This document shows, piece after piece, positions 26,225 through 34,119 of a stretch of DNA of 64,000 nucleotides. The position numbers and the translations under genes are program-made. Source of the DNA: E44-bin32 sp034430595 (GTDB lineage Bacteria; Chloroflexota; Anaerolineae; Anaerolineales; E44-bin32); contig DAOUEL010000027.1 in assembly GCA_034430595.1 (NCBI GenBank), positions 76,857-140,856 on the forward strand. Direction: 5' to 3'. Position 1 is the stretch's first letter; the number at the start of each line of letters is the position of its first letter. Under the pieces are notes generated by a model. The model was given only the letters and a program-made list of their open reading frames with translations, made no database searches and was not told the origin of the DNA.

Positions 26225-26838
26225 ACCTCACCCGTAGGGCGCAGAGTGTGCTGCGCCGCAACTTCACGCTCGAGGACCTGCTTCCAACGCGCATGCCTGT
26301 GTATGTACAGTCTGTTGTGTACCTGTTCGGTGTCAGCGCGCTCTCGGCTTTCGGAATGCTGGTCCTTACTGGAGTCGTAATGAGTCTCTTCGGGCCAGAG
26401 TGGTACCACGGATCGGCGGCCGGTAGGTTTGTCAACTCGGTCCACTTCTGGAGCGTCCAGATCTTCTTTGGGGCTATCGTGCTGCACCTGACTTCGAAAT
26501 TCCTCATGGCTGCCTGGCGAGACGGGCGCTGGAAGACCTGGCTGGTGGGCGCACTTACATTTGGCCTTGCTGTTTTCACCGGGTTGACCGGCTTCCTCTC
26601 ACAGACAAACTGGGATTCACAGTGGATTTCGGTCCAGGCCAAGGACGCCATGAATGCGCTCGGGGTCGGGGCGTTTTTCAACACCCTCAATCTGGGCCAG
26701 GTGTTGACGCTGCACGTCGTCGTGCTGCCGCTTTCCGTGGCTGCCCTTATCGGGATCCACCTTGTCCTGATCCGCCATGAAGGTCCGGTGAAACCGATCG
26801 AAACCTTGGGAGGAGCAGATGAGCCAGCGGACAGATGA
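26221..26838 (+). CDS. Cytochrome b6-like N-terminal subunit
   Basis: A 205-residue four-helix protein with two heme-ligand pairs: His75/His89 in VHFWSVQIFFGAIVLHLTSK and His165/His180 in LHVVVLPLSVAALIGIHLVL. The spacings, 13 and 14 residues, match plant and cyanobacterial cytochrome b6. It lacks the C-terminal three helices of full cytochrome b, and the next gene appears to supply a related part. It would bind two b hemes and take part in quinol oxidation across the membrane. It overlaps both neighbours, so it sits in the middle of a tight operon. Confidence 0.9.
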   Translation: MNLTRRAQSVLRRNFTLEDLLPTRMPVYVQSVVYLFGVSALSAFGMLVLTGVVMSLFGPEWYHGSAAGRFVNSVHFWSVQIFFGAIVLHLTSKFLMAAWRDGRWKTWLVGALTFGLAVFTGLTGFLSQTNWDSQWISVQAKDAMNALGVGAFFNTLNLGQVLTLHVVVLPLSVAALIGIHLVLIRHEGPVKPIETLGGADEPADR

Positions 26839-27820
26839 GTATTTACGCGGGGTCCCGCTCATGCCCTACGATCTGCTTCGGGAAGGCCTGACTGCCCTCC
26901 TGATCGTAGCCCTGGTCGTAGTCGCGTTAGCTGCGATCTTCAGTTCGCCGGACTACCCTCCAGTGCGTAGCGAGGATGTCGCCAGGCTGCAGCCGGTCGC
27001 CTACCTGAAGACAAGCGCCAGCTTCCTGGCCGGCACGAGCGGCATTGACGGGTATGGCCCTCCATACACCAACGATACTGCTAATGCTCAAAGTGTGTTC
27101 GGTCTGGCGCCAGCGAGTTGGTTGGGTGTACGAATTCCGCTCGACCCGGCGCAGGATTTCGTACTAAAGCCTCTTGGGCATGCGGCCGCGCTTGATCCCG
27201 CGCTGAATGATGCCCTATCTTCCTACACCGATGCATCCAGTGATCAACAAGCTGCCTGGGTGAAAGCTTACCTGGCGGCGTTGGATACAGCCCAGGTGCA
27301 AAACGGCGAGGTCAAGTTAGGCAGCGGGGATTACGGTCCTGTAGCCGTCATGATGGATGGGATGCTGCGACTCGGACGCGGCGGCCTCCTGGAAGGAGCA
27401 CTTGAAAGCGATGCCCACCTTCCGTACAGCCTCGATTTCACCCGCTCGCTGCTCTTCTTCCAGGACGACGTTGATGCAAATGTCGCCTCAAGCCTGGATA
27501 TGACCGGGGACCAGTGGGGCGTATCGCATGAAACGGGAGGCTATCCCGGCGCCTGGTGGCTGTGGCCCTACACATTCCTGTACCAGGTGCCATTCATCGC
27601 CGTCTCGGATAACGCCGACCTGCTGATCGGTTTGATCATGCTCGTGATCTTCCTGCTGCTCGTATTCACGCCGTTTATCCCGTTCTGGAGGCGCGTGCCG
27701 CGTTGGCTGCGTGCTTATCGGTTGATCTGGCGTGACTGGTACCGTGACCACGGCGAAGGCAGGCCGGAAGCTCAGCCCGGCGGCAGCTCACCCGGTTCCC
27801 GAGATTCACCAGGCGGGTAA
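26819..27820 (+). CDS. Cytochrome b C-terminal-like membrane subunit with large extracytoplasmic insert
   Basis: A 333-residue protein that overlaps the cytochrome b6 gene by 20 bases. Its N-terminus (VPLMPYDLLREGLTALLIVA, then a helix ending near SSPDYPPV) resembles the subunit-IV segment FYPxxxLKD followed by a helix. A soluble region of about 200 residues follows, with no heme c motif CxxCH. It ends with one more helix near residues 270-290 and a basic tail. It may replace PetD in this complex. This assignment is inference from position and the N-terminal match only. Confidence 0.6.
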   Translation: MSQRTDEYLRGVPLMPYDLLREGLTALLIVALVVVALAAIFSSPDYPPVRSEDVARLQPVAYLKTSASFLAGTSGIDGYGPPYTNDTANAQSVFGLAPASWLGVRIPLDPAQDFVLKPLGHAAALDPALNDALSSYTDASSDQQAAWVKAYLAALDTAQVQNGEVKLGSGDYGPVAVMMDGMLRLGRGGLLEGALESDAHLPYSLDFTRSLLFFQDDVDANVASSLDMTGDQWGVSHETGGYPGAWWLWPYTFLYQVPFIAVSDNADLLIGLIMLVIFLLLVFTPFIPFWRRVPRWLRAYRLIWRDWYRDHGEGRPEAQPGGSSPGSRDSPGG

Positions 27821-27872
27821 CCCGGAATCGCCCCGCGATCCAGATCGGGCGATCCAAAATGGAGAAAAGGAC

Positions 27873-28685
27873 ATGAACCCAGTAAAATCGTATAGGGTGA
27901 TATCGAGAGGTATTTCTGCCCAGTCCAGCACCTTAGCACTTTTGGCTGTCGTCGGCCTCCTTCTGGCTGCTTGCCAGGGTTCGGCGCCGCTGCCGGTTGC
28001 GACATCACCTGCCAGTGATCCACCGGCAGCGTTTGTGTGGGAGTTCCTTGATTCGGTCAAGACTGACAGTTCAGGCAGCGCCAATGCGAACTACCTCAGC
28101 CCAGCTCTGCAGGCCGAAATTTCAAGCGGTCATCCAATCCCGGAATTGCTCGCTGTCCAGGGTCAGTTCAAGTCTTTCGGCGTGAATCCCTCCCAGCTGC
28201 TTGATGACGGGCAGCACGCACTTGTTACGGCTGTCCTGAACTACGTCAGTCCTGTGCTGCGCTCGTTCGTGCTCTACCGGGTTAAAGGCAGTTGGCAAAT
28301 CGAGACCATCATCAGCTACTCACAACCACTAACCGAAATCTCGACCCCGATCAGTGACAGCAGCCAGGTCGTGCTACAGTATGTCTGGGATTTGGCCAGC
28401 GGTGCACCGGACGCGGCCTGGAGCCTGCTCACCTCGGACTCACAGGCGCTGATCAGCCAGGATCAACTTTCGGCATCAGCCTCGGAGGCGAAGCAGTTCT
28501 CGAGCACCAACCTCACCCTGCTCTCCGAACTGCAGGACCGCATAATCTATGAGGCGCGGCTCTGGGTTTCGCTCAATGGAAGCAGTTCAAGTTGGACCGA
28601 GGGCGAAAACTTGCGCTTCATCGAGATGATGAGCACGCCTGATGGGTGGCGCATTTCCAGTATGAGCAAGCAACCGCTCAGCTAA
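27873..28685 (+). CDS. Lipoprotein with two NTF2-like modules, unknown function
   Basis: A 270-residue protein from ATG 27873 (GGAGAAAAGG site). The lipobox LLLAAC places the lipid-bearing Cys at residue 34. Two related modules follow (about residues 50-145 and 160-265), each with a helix such as FVWEFLDSVKTDSSG or YVWDLASGAPDAAWSLLTSD and a final sheet ending in a Trp-x-Ile strand (GSWQIETII, DGWRISSMS). It closes the cytochrome operon and may be an exposed accessory subunit. Confidence 0.7.
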   Translation: MNPVKSYRVISRGISAQSSTLALLAVVGLLLAACQGSAPLPVATSPASDPPAAFVWEFLDSVKTDSSGSANANYLSPALQAEISSGHPIPELLAVQGQFKSFGVNPSQLLDDGQHALVTAVLNYVSPVLRSFVLYRVKGSWQIETIISYSQPLTEISTPISDSSQVVLQYVWDLASGAPDAAWSLLTSDSQALISQDQLSASASEAKQFSSTNLTLLSELQDRIIYEARLWVSLNGSSSSWTEGENLRFIEMMSTPDGWRISSMSKQPLS

Positions 28686-28696
28686 AGCAGGGACCA

Positions 28697-29320
28697 ATGA
28701 ATAATAAAAAAACCGCGATCCGCACTCTCTTTCTCGACATCGGCAATGTCATCCTTACCAATGGCTGGGATCGCGAGCTGCGCCGCAACACCGCCGATCT
28801 ATTCCATGTCGACTACGCAGCCCTCGATGAGCGCCATCACCTGACCTACGATACCTACGAGTCGGGCAAACTGAGTTTCGATGAGTACCTCGACCGGGTC
28901 ATCTTTTTCAAGCCGCGTGATTTCAGCAAACAGGACATCAAGGAGTTCATCTTCTCGCAAACGCAGGAGTTCCCCGAAATGATCGCGCTTCTGCGAGGAT
29001 TGAAAGAACATTATGGACTGCATCTGGTGGCGGTCAGCAACGAGGGGCGTGAACTGATGGAGTACCGCATTCAACACTTTGAGCTTGCCAGCTGGATCGA
29101 CACATTTATCGGTTCGTGCTATGTTCATTTTCGTAAACCCGATCTGGATATGTACCGCCTGGCGCTCGATGTCGCCCAGTCGCCGCCGTACGAGGTGCTG
29201 TACCTCGATGACCGAGCGATGTTTGTCGAGGTGGCCGGCACACTCGGCATACGCGGGGTCATCCATCACGGGTACCCGAGCACGCTGGCCGCGCTGGCTG
29301 AGCAAAGCCTGTCGATTTGA
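28697..29320 (+). CDS. HAD-superfamily hydrolase, subfamily IA
   Basis: A 207-residue phosphatase-like protein from ATG 28697. Motif I is FLDIGNVILTNGW, with the nucleophile Asp14 and Gly in place of the usual second Asp, as in YihX-type sugar phosphatases. Motif II Ser is in LVAVSNEG, the motif III Lys in FRKPDLDMY, and motif IV in VLYLDDRAMFVEVAGTLG. It probably dephosphorylates a small phosphorylated metabolite, perhaps a sugar phosphate given the following zwf gene. The substrate is not shown. Confidence 0.9.
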   Translation: MNNKKTAIRTLFLDIGNVILTNGWDRELRRNTADLFHVDYAALDERHHLTYDTYESGKLSFDEYLDRVIFFKPRDFSKQDIKEFIFSQTQEFPEMIALLRGLKEHYGLHLVAVSNEGRELMEYRIQHFELASWIDTFIGSCYVHFRKPDLDMYRLALDVAQSPPYEVLYLDDRAMFVEVAGTLGIRGVIHHGYPSTLAALAEQSLSI

Positions 29321-29379
29321 CATTCAAAACAGAAACACGAGAGGGGGCCTCAAATTTTGAAAGGGAAGGCAATCTACAT

Positions 29380-30894
29380 ATGGATACTACCCAACCCGGA
29401 CCGACGCTGCTGGTGATTTTCGGCGCGGCTGGTGACCTCACCTGGCGCAAACTGGTTCCTGCGCTCTACAGCCTGTACCTCGACGACTGGCTGCCGGAGC
29501 AGTTTTCCATCATTGGTATAGACCGGAAGGAGATGAATGAAGGGGAGTTTTGCGAGCACCTCAAAGACGGTGTCGAGCGCTTCTCGCGGCACGAGAAGAC
29601 GGATTCGGAGACCTGGGCCGGCTTCTCGGAGCATATCTGCAGTTACTTCAGCGCCGATTTTGAAGAGGAAAGCACCTACCACAGCCTGGCGGATGAGCTC
29701 CGCTCGCGCGAGCAGGAGTGGGGTGGAACTGCCAACCGAGTCTTCTATATGGCCACTCCCCCGGCGATGGTCTCGGTTGTCACGCCAGCGCTCGGCGAGG
29801 CCGGGCTCGCCAGCGATCGGGAGCACGCCCGCATCGTTGTTGAAAAGCCCTTCGGGCATGACCTTGATTCGGCTCGCAAGCTGAACGCCCTGCTCACTTC
29901 AACCTTCGCCGAGAACCAGATCTTCCGCATCGATCACTACCTGGGCAAGGAAACGGTCCAGAACATCCTCGCTTTCCGCTTCGCCAACGCCCTCTTTGAG
30001 CCGCTCTGGGATCGACGCTACATCGATCACGTACAAATCACCGTTGCCGAACAGGTCGGGGTCGAGCATCGCGGCAGCTACTACGAAGACGCCGGAGCGC
30101 TGCGCGACATGATTCAGAATCACCTGCTCCAGATCCTGTGCCTGATCGGAATGGAGCCGCCGGTGTCGTTCGATGACAACGAGATCCGCAACAAGAAGGT
30201 CGACGTGCTGCATGCCATCCGCCCTATTGACCTGGAGGACCTGCACCTCTACGCCGCCCGCGGCCAGTACGGCGAGGGTTGGATCGAGGGGGAAAAGGTG
30301 CCCGCCTACCGAAAAGAACCGGATGTCGCCGGGGATTCAAACACCGAGACCTTCGCCGCGTTGAAGCTCTTCATCGATAACTGGCGCTGGCAAAATGTTC
30401 CCTTTTATCTGCGAACCGGCAAACGCCTGGCGCAAAAGGCGACCGAGGTCGTGATTCAATTCAAGCCCGTGCCGCATCAATCCTTCCCTGCCTCAGCTAT
30501 CTCGAGCTGGCAGCCAAACCGGCTTGTGCTGCGCATCCAACCGGAAGAAGGGATCCTGCTGAACTTCCAGGCAAAGCGGCCCGGTCTTCAGGTTCGGCTC
30601 AGCCCGGTTGACATGCGTTTCACCTACCGCGAGGCGTTTAACGCCGAACCACCGGAAGCCTATGAGGCGTTGCTGCTTGACGCGATGCTGGGCGATGCCA
30701 CGCTCTTCATGCGCGCCGACCAGGTCGAAGCGGCCTGGAGCGTTGTGACGCCGGTGCTCAAAGCCTGGGAGGGGACGCTGATCGATTTCCCCAATTACAG
30801 CAGTGGATCGTGGGGACCGGAAGAGGCCGAATTCCTCATTGCACAAGATGGACGCAGCTGGGCTCAGCCTTCGATCCGGATCGAAGCCAAGTAA
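29380..30894 (+). CDS. zwf: Glucose-6-phosphate 1-dehydrogenase
   Basis: A 504-residue protein from ATG 29380; the frame is open further upstream but that part has no homology. The NADP-binding motif GAAGDLTWRKLVPALYSLY is at residue 15 and the active-site signature RIDHYLGKE near 182. The C-terminal beta+alpha domain has FYLRTGKRLAQKATEVVIQF. It oxidises glucose 6-phosphate to 6-phosphogluconolactone with NAD(P)+. It follows the HAD phosphatase by 59 bases and may share its transcript. Confidence 0.97.
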   Translation: MDTTQPGPTLLVIFGAAGDLTWRKLVPALYSLYLDDWLPEQFSIIGIDRKEMNEGEFCEHLKDGVERFSRHEKTDSETWAGFSEHICSYFSADFEEESTYHSLADELRSREQEWGGTANRVFYMATPPAMVSVVTPALGEAGLASDREHARIVVEKPFGHDLDSARKLNALLTSTFAENQIFRIDHYLGKETVQNILAFRFANALFEPLWDRRYIDHVQITVAEQVGVEHRGSYYEDAGALRDMIQNHLLQILCLIGMEPPVSFDDNEIRNKKVDVLHAIRPIDLEDLHLYAARGQYGEGWIEGEKVPAYRKEPDVAGDSNTETFAALKLFIDNWRWQNVPFYLRTGKRLAQKATEVVIQFKPVPHQSFPASAISSWQPNRLVLRIQPEEGILLNFQAKRPGLQVRLSPVDMRFTYREAFNAEPPEAYEALLLDAMLGDATLFMRADQVEAAWSVVTPVLKAWEGTLIDFPNYSSGSWGPEEAEFLIAQDGRSWAQPSIRIEAK

Positions 30895-30935
30895 CCACAG
30901 CTTCAAGTTACCAACGGCCGATATCGTTCTTGGCG

Positions 30936-32072
30936 CTACTTTGAATACCCGGACTGGCCGGATGCATCGGCGTTCGGTGAGGCCTGGTTTGTAGTGCCCT
31001 GCTCGAGGCGGATGCGCGGCAGGCTTTCAGGATGATGCGCTTGCAGATAGTGGATCATCGCCTCACGAACATGGCAGCGCAAATCCCACAATTTTGATGC
31101 ATCCTCAGCGCTCATCAATGCCCTGAGTTTGATCGTCCGGTCGGAAGCATCCGTAACCTGCAAGCCCCAGGCTCGCCCGTCAAAGAGTGGGCTCTCACCG
31201 AGAATTCGCTTGAGCTCGACCCGCAGTTCTTCCACCGGCACGCTGTAATCGACAAACAGGTGGACCGTGCCCAGAATCTGGGCCGAGGAGCGGGTCCAAT
31301 TCTGGAAAGCGTTATCCAGGAAGTAGGTGATGGGGACAATCAGCCGGCGTTCGTCCCAGATCTTGACCACGACATAGGTGAGCGTGATCTCCTCCACCTT
31401 GCCCCACTCCCCCTCGACGATGACCACATCATCCAGCCGGATGGGCTGGCTGAAGGCGATCTGAATCCCGGCCAGCAGCGTGCCCAGGCTTTTCTGGGCC
31501 GCAAAGCCCAGCACCACGCCGGCCACGCCGGCCGAAGCCAGCAGGCTTACGCCGAATTGCCGCACCTGCTCAAACGTCATCAGCATTGCTGAAACCGTAA
31601 TCAGAACGATCAGTATCACAAGCACGCGGTCGATGACACGGAATTGGGTTTGCACCCTGCGTGCCTGCAGGTTGTTCTCGACATCAACCGGATACTGGGT
31701 CATGATCATCTCGCGCACCATGCTCACGGTTCGCCGGGCTAGCCAACCGACGGCAAAGATGATCCACAGCGCCAGAATGTGTTCGATGACCACCAGCCCT
31801 TCGGGTGCAAGACCGATCCACGGTAGGCCGGCGCGCAGTGTCAGCGCCGGCAGCAGCAGACGAAGCGGCCCGCGCCAGTGCGCCAGCTGAACCGGCAAGT
31901 CGCCGATCGTGATCGGCTCACGGCGATGCCGCCGGCGCAGGAGTGCCGTGAGCAAGAAGCTGATCGCTAAACCGAGCAAGGCCAGGCCGAGTGAGAAACC
32001 TATCTGCCAGAGTGCTGATCCCGTCGTTATCAAGTCCAATCCCTTCCCACGTTTGATCCAGAACTGTATCAC
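30936..32072 (-). CDS. Mechanosensitive ion channel, MscS family
   Basis: A 378-residue protein counted from GTG 32072, which has AAAGGTG at the right distance; an upstream in-frame ATG at 32123 lacks support. Four hydrophobic helices are followed by the pore helix and beta domain: GVAGVVLGFAAQKSLGTLLA, then FSQPIRLDDVVIVEGEWGKV and LTYVVVKIWDERRLIVPI. This is the MscS core. A C-terminal alpha/beta domain of about 120 residues follows. It releases solutes on osmotic downshock. It converges with zwf. Confidence 0.93.
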   Translation of the reverse strand: MIQFWIKRGKGLDLITTGSALWQIGFSLGLALLGLAISFLLTALLRRRHRREPITIGDLPVQLAHWRGPLRLLLPALTLRAGLPWIGLAPEGLVVIEHILALWIIFAVGWLARRTVSMVREMIMTQYPVDVENNLQARRVQTQFRVIDRVLVILIVLITVSAMLMTFEQVRQFGVSLLASAGVAGVVLGFAAQKSLGTLLAGIQIAFSQPIRLDDVVIVEGEWGKVEEITLTYVVVKIWDERRLIVPITYFLDNAFQNWTRSSAQILGTVHLFVDYSVPVEELRVELKRILGESPLFDGRAWGLQVTDASDRTIKLRALMSAEDASKLWDLRCHVREAMIHYLQAHHPESLPRIRLEQGTTNQASPNADASGQSGYSK

Positions 32073-32311
32073 TAAACACCTTTCATTATAGGTGACCGGA
32101 AATGGACGTTGGCGACTTTTCACTCCTGGTGCTTTCTACCGACCGAGCCTGCACAACGACCACGCCCGATTCGTTTCTTCAGGTTCAAAGCCCTGCCCGC
32201 ACTGGTCTCGGGGCGCGCTCGCTCGTGAAACCTTCATATATGATTTATCGTATAGAGAGAAGGGATGGATCCTGTCCTCATCTACTAGACATATTCTTCG
32301 TGGAGGGAATG

Positions 32312-33157
32312 ATGATTACCGGCCAAACACGTAAGCAATCTCTGGTGTGGGGTTCGCTGCTGGTTTTCTTCGGAATCGCTGGCTTGCTGGAGCTGTACAT
32401 CGACATCAATATCAAGCTCTGGGCGGGACTATTCGCAGCGGCTGGTGTGGGGATATTCCTGGTTTTCCTGAGCGACCGTTCAGAATGGTGGCCGCTGATC
32501 CCGAGCTACATACTGGTTGCCATCGCCGGATTGCTGGCAGTCGTGGCCTGGGATCTGCTGGTTGATAACGCCCTGGCAACCTATGTCCTGCTGGCGATCG
32601 CTCTGCCTTTCGTCGTCGTCTACCTGCGGGACCGTAAGCAGTGGTGGGCGTTGATCCCGGCCTATGTGATGGTAGTCATTGCGTTCATCGTCTTCGTCGA
32701 GGAAGCCGGCGTGCTCCCGGACTACTTGGTTGGTACAGGCGTCCTGGTGGCGATCGGGCTGCCCTTCCTGGCGGTTTACTTACGCGACCGTTCAAACTGG
32801 TGGGCGCTGATCCCGGCCTATGCCATGATCAGCATCAGCGTCATCATCCCGCTCAGCGAGCTGAATATCGAGGAGATGTTGATTCCGGCGTACGTCATGT
32901 TCGCCATCGCCCTGCCCTTCCTGTTCGTCTATATGCGTGACCGCTCGAACTGGTGGGCGCTGATTCCAGGCGGCATCATGGCCGCAATCGGCGCAGTCAT
33001 GCTCTTGTCAGTGCAGCTGATGGAGTACCTTCTGCCGGTCGCCATCATCCTTGTCGGCGTGTGGATTCTCGGCCGTAGCTTTCTGGGCGGATCGAGGAAG
33101 CAGTTGGAATCTCCAGGGCAGGAATCGGCCGAGGCGGATAAAAACTTAAAAGACTGA
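32312..33157 (+). CDS. Membrane protein with four WW-containing repeats
   Basis: A 281-residue protein from ATG 32312 (GGAGGG site; an ATG one codon earlier is closer to it). It is built of four repeats, each a hydrophobic hairpin opened by the same motif: SDRSEWWPLIPSYI, RDRKQWWALIPAYV, RDRSNWWALIPAYA and RDRSNWWALIPGGI, spaced by 47 to 60 residues. Eight to nine helices result, with a short charged tail. Similar proteins occur in Chloroflexota and Bacillota as membrane proteins of unknown function. The repeats look like recent internal duplications. Confidence 0.8.
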   Translation: MITGQTRKQSLVWGSLLVFFGIAGLLELYIDINIKLWAGLFAAAGVGIFLVFLSDRSEWWPLIPSYILVAIAGLLAVVAWDLLVDNALATYVLLAIALPFVVVYLRDRKQWWALIPAYVMVVIAFIVFVEEAGVLPDYLVGTGVLVAIGLPFLAVYLRDRSNWWALIPAYAMISISVIIPLSELNIEEMLIPAYVMFAIALPFLFVYMRDRSNWWALIPGGIMAAIGAVMLLSVQLMEYLLPVAIILVGVWILGRSFLGGSRKQLESPGQESAEADKNLKD

Positions 33158-33218
33158 CCCGTCGCTTCCGTCAGTCAAGTTTGGCGCGCAAGGCGCAGTT
33201 CAATGGTAAATCACGCAG

Positions 33219-33246
33219 CCAGCCCGGTGAATAGGCACCGGGCTGG
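33219..33246. terminator. Hairpin between convergent genes
   Basis: CCAGCCCGGTG (33219-33229) pairs perfectly with CACCGGGCTGG (33236-33246), with a six-base loop. It lies between the stops of the WW-repeat protein (plus) and the 33276-34004 gene (minus). No clear T-run follows on either side, but the position fits a shared transcription end. Confidence 0.6.
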
Positions 33247-33275
33247 AACACTCATGATGCTTCAACCGAGCAGGA

Positions 33276-34004
33276 TCAATTCGCCGCGGATACCTGGCAG
33301 CCGTTGCCAAACCATAACTGCATGTTGTACCCGCTCTCGGCGGCATTGAGGCCGAATAGGAGCTCGAGCTTGACCACCCCCTTCACCATCCGGTCGGCTG
33401 TCGTACCGATCCAGCTGCTGATAATAGTGGGAGGTGCCAGGTCCTCACTGGACCAGATCATCGCTCCATCCAAAAAGATGTAATAGAAGGCCTCATTTGA
33501 ACGCGGCCAATCTACTTGGGCAAGCGTGAGCTCCAGGTCCACCCCGCTTGTATTCTGCAACCGCCACTGCGCGACGTTGCTTACCGCATCTAGAAATTGC
33601 AGGCTGATTTGAGAGCAAACACCCGGGGCAGGGCTCGTCGTGGCCGTCGCCGTGTTTGTCGCTGTTGAGACCTCTCTGGGACGTACCGTTGGCGATGCAA
33701 TCCACGCGGTCGGCGATATTATGATTCCCGGGGTAGCAGTTGCCGCTACCTGCAGTGGCTGTGTGGCGGCTTTGGCGGTCACCTGTGGCGAAACTGGGGT
33801 CCCCTGAGCAACCGTTCCAGGAGCCTGCAATTCTGGAGGGGTTGAAGCGGCAGGGGTGAGTGGGGCATGAAAAACCCCGAACGCATTACCCAGCAGAACC
33901 CCGCCTACGACCATCAGCACCGCCAGCAGCAGGATCACAATCCCCAGCTGCCGCCCGGTCACCCCGAGCATGCTCCGCCCCCGATGAGGGGGTCGACGGC
34001 TCAT
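33276..34004 (-). CDS. Membrane-anchored protein sharing its C-terminal domain with the adjacent kinase
   Basis: A 242-residue protein. Residues 1-15 are basic, a single helix (LGIVILLLAVLMVVGGVLLG) spans about 20-40, a Thr/Pro/Ala-rich linker covers 48-128, and a compact domain runs from about 130 to the end. The domain begins CSQISLQFLDAVSNVAQWRL and ends GYNMQLWFGNGCQVSAAN. The same domain, with about half the positions identical by eye, ends the upstream Ser/Thr kinase. It is therefore likely an extracytoplasmic partner or paralogue of the kinase sensor. The domain is unknown to me. Confidence 0.75.
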   Translation of the reverse strand: MSRRPPHRGRSMLGVTGRQLGIVILLLAVLMVVGGVLLGNAFGVFHAPLTPAASTPPELQAPGTVAQGTPVSPQVTAKAATQPLQVAATATPGIIISPTAWIASPTVRPREVSTATNTATATTSPAPGVCSQISLQFLDAVSNVAQWRLQNTSGVDLELTLAQVDWPRSNEAFYYIFLDGAMIWSSEDLAPPTIISSWIGTTADRMVKGVVKLELLFGLNAAESGYNMQLWFGNGCQVSAAN

Positions 34005-34119
34005 GACTTGACCTCAAGCGAAGTCTTCCCCGCCAAAATACACGCCCTGAGGGGAATCTCTAATAAATTGATCGTCGAGTCTGAAGCGCTAAAGTTCATC
34101 TGCACCTGACTGCCCGCGG

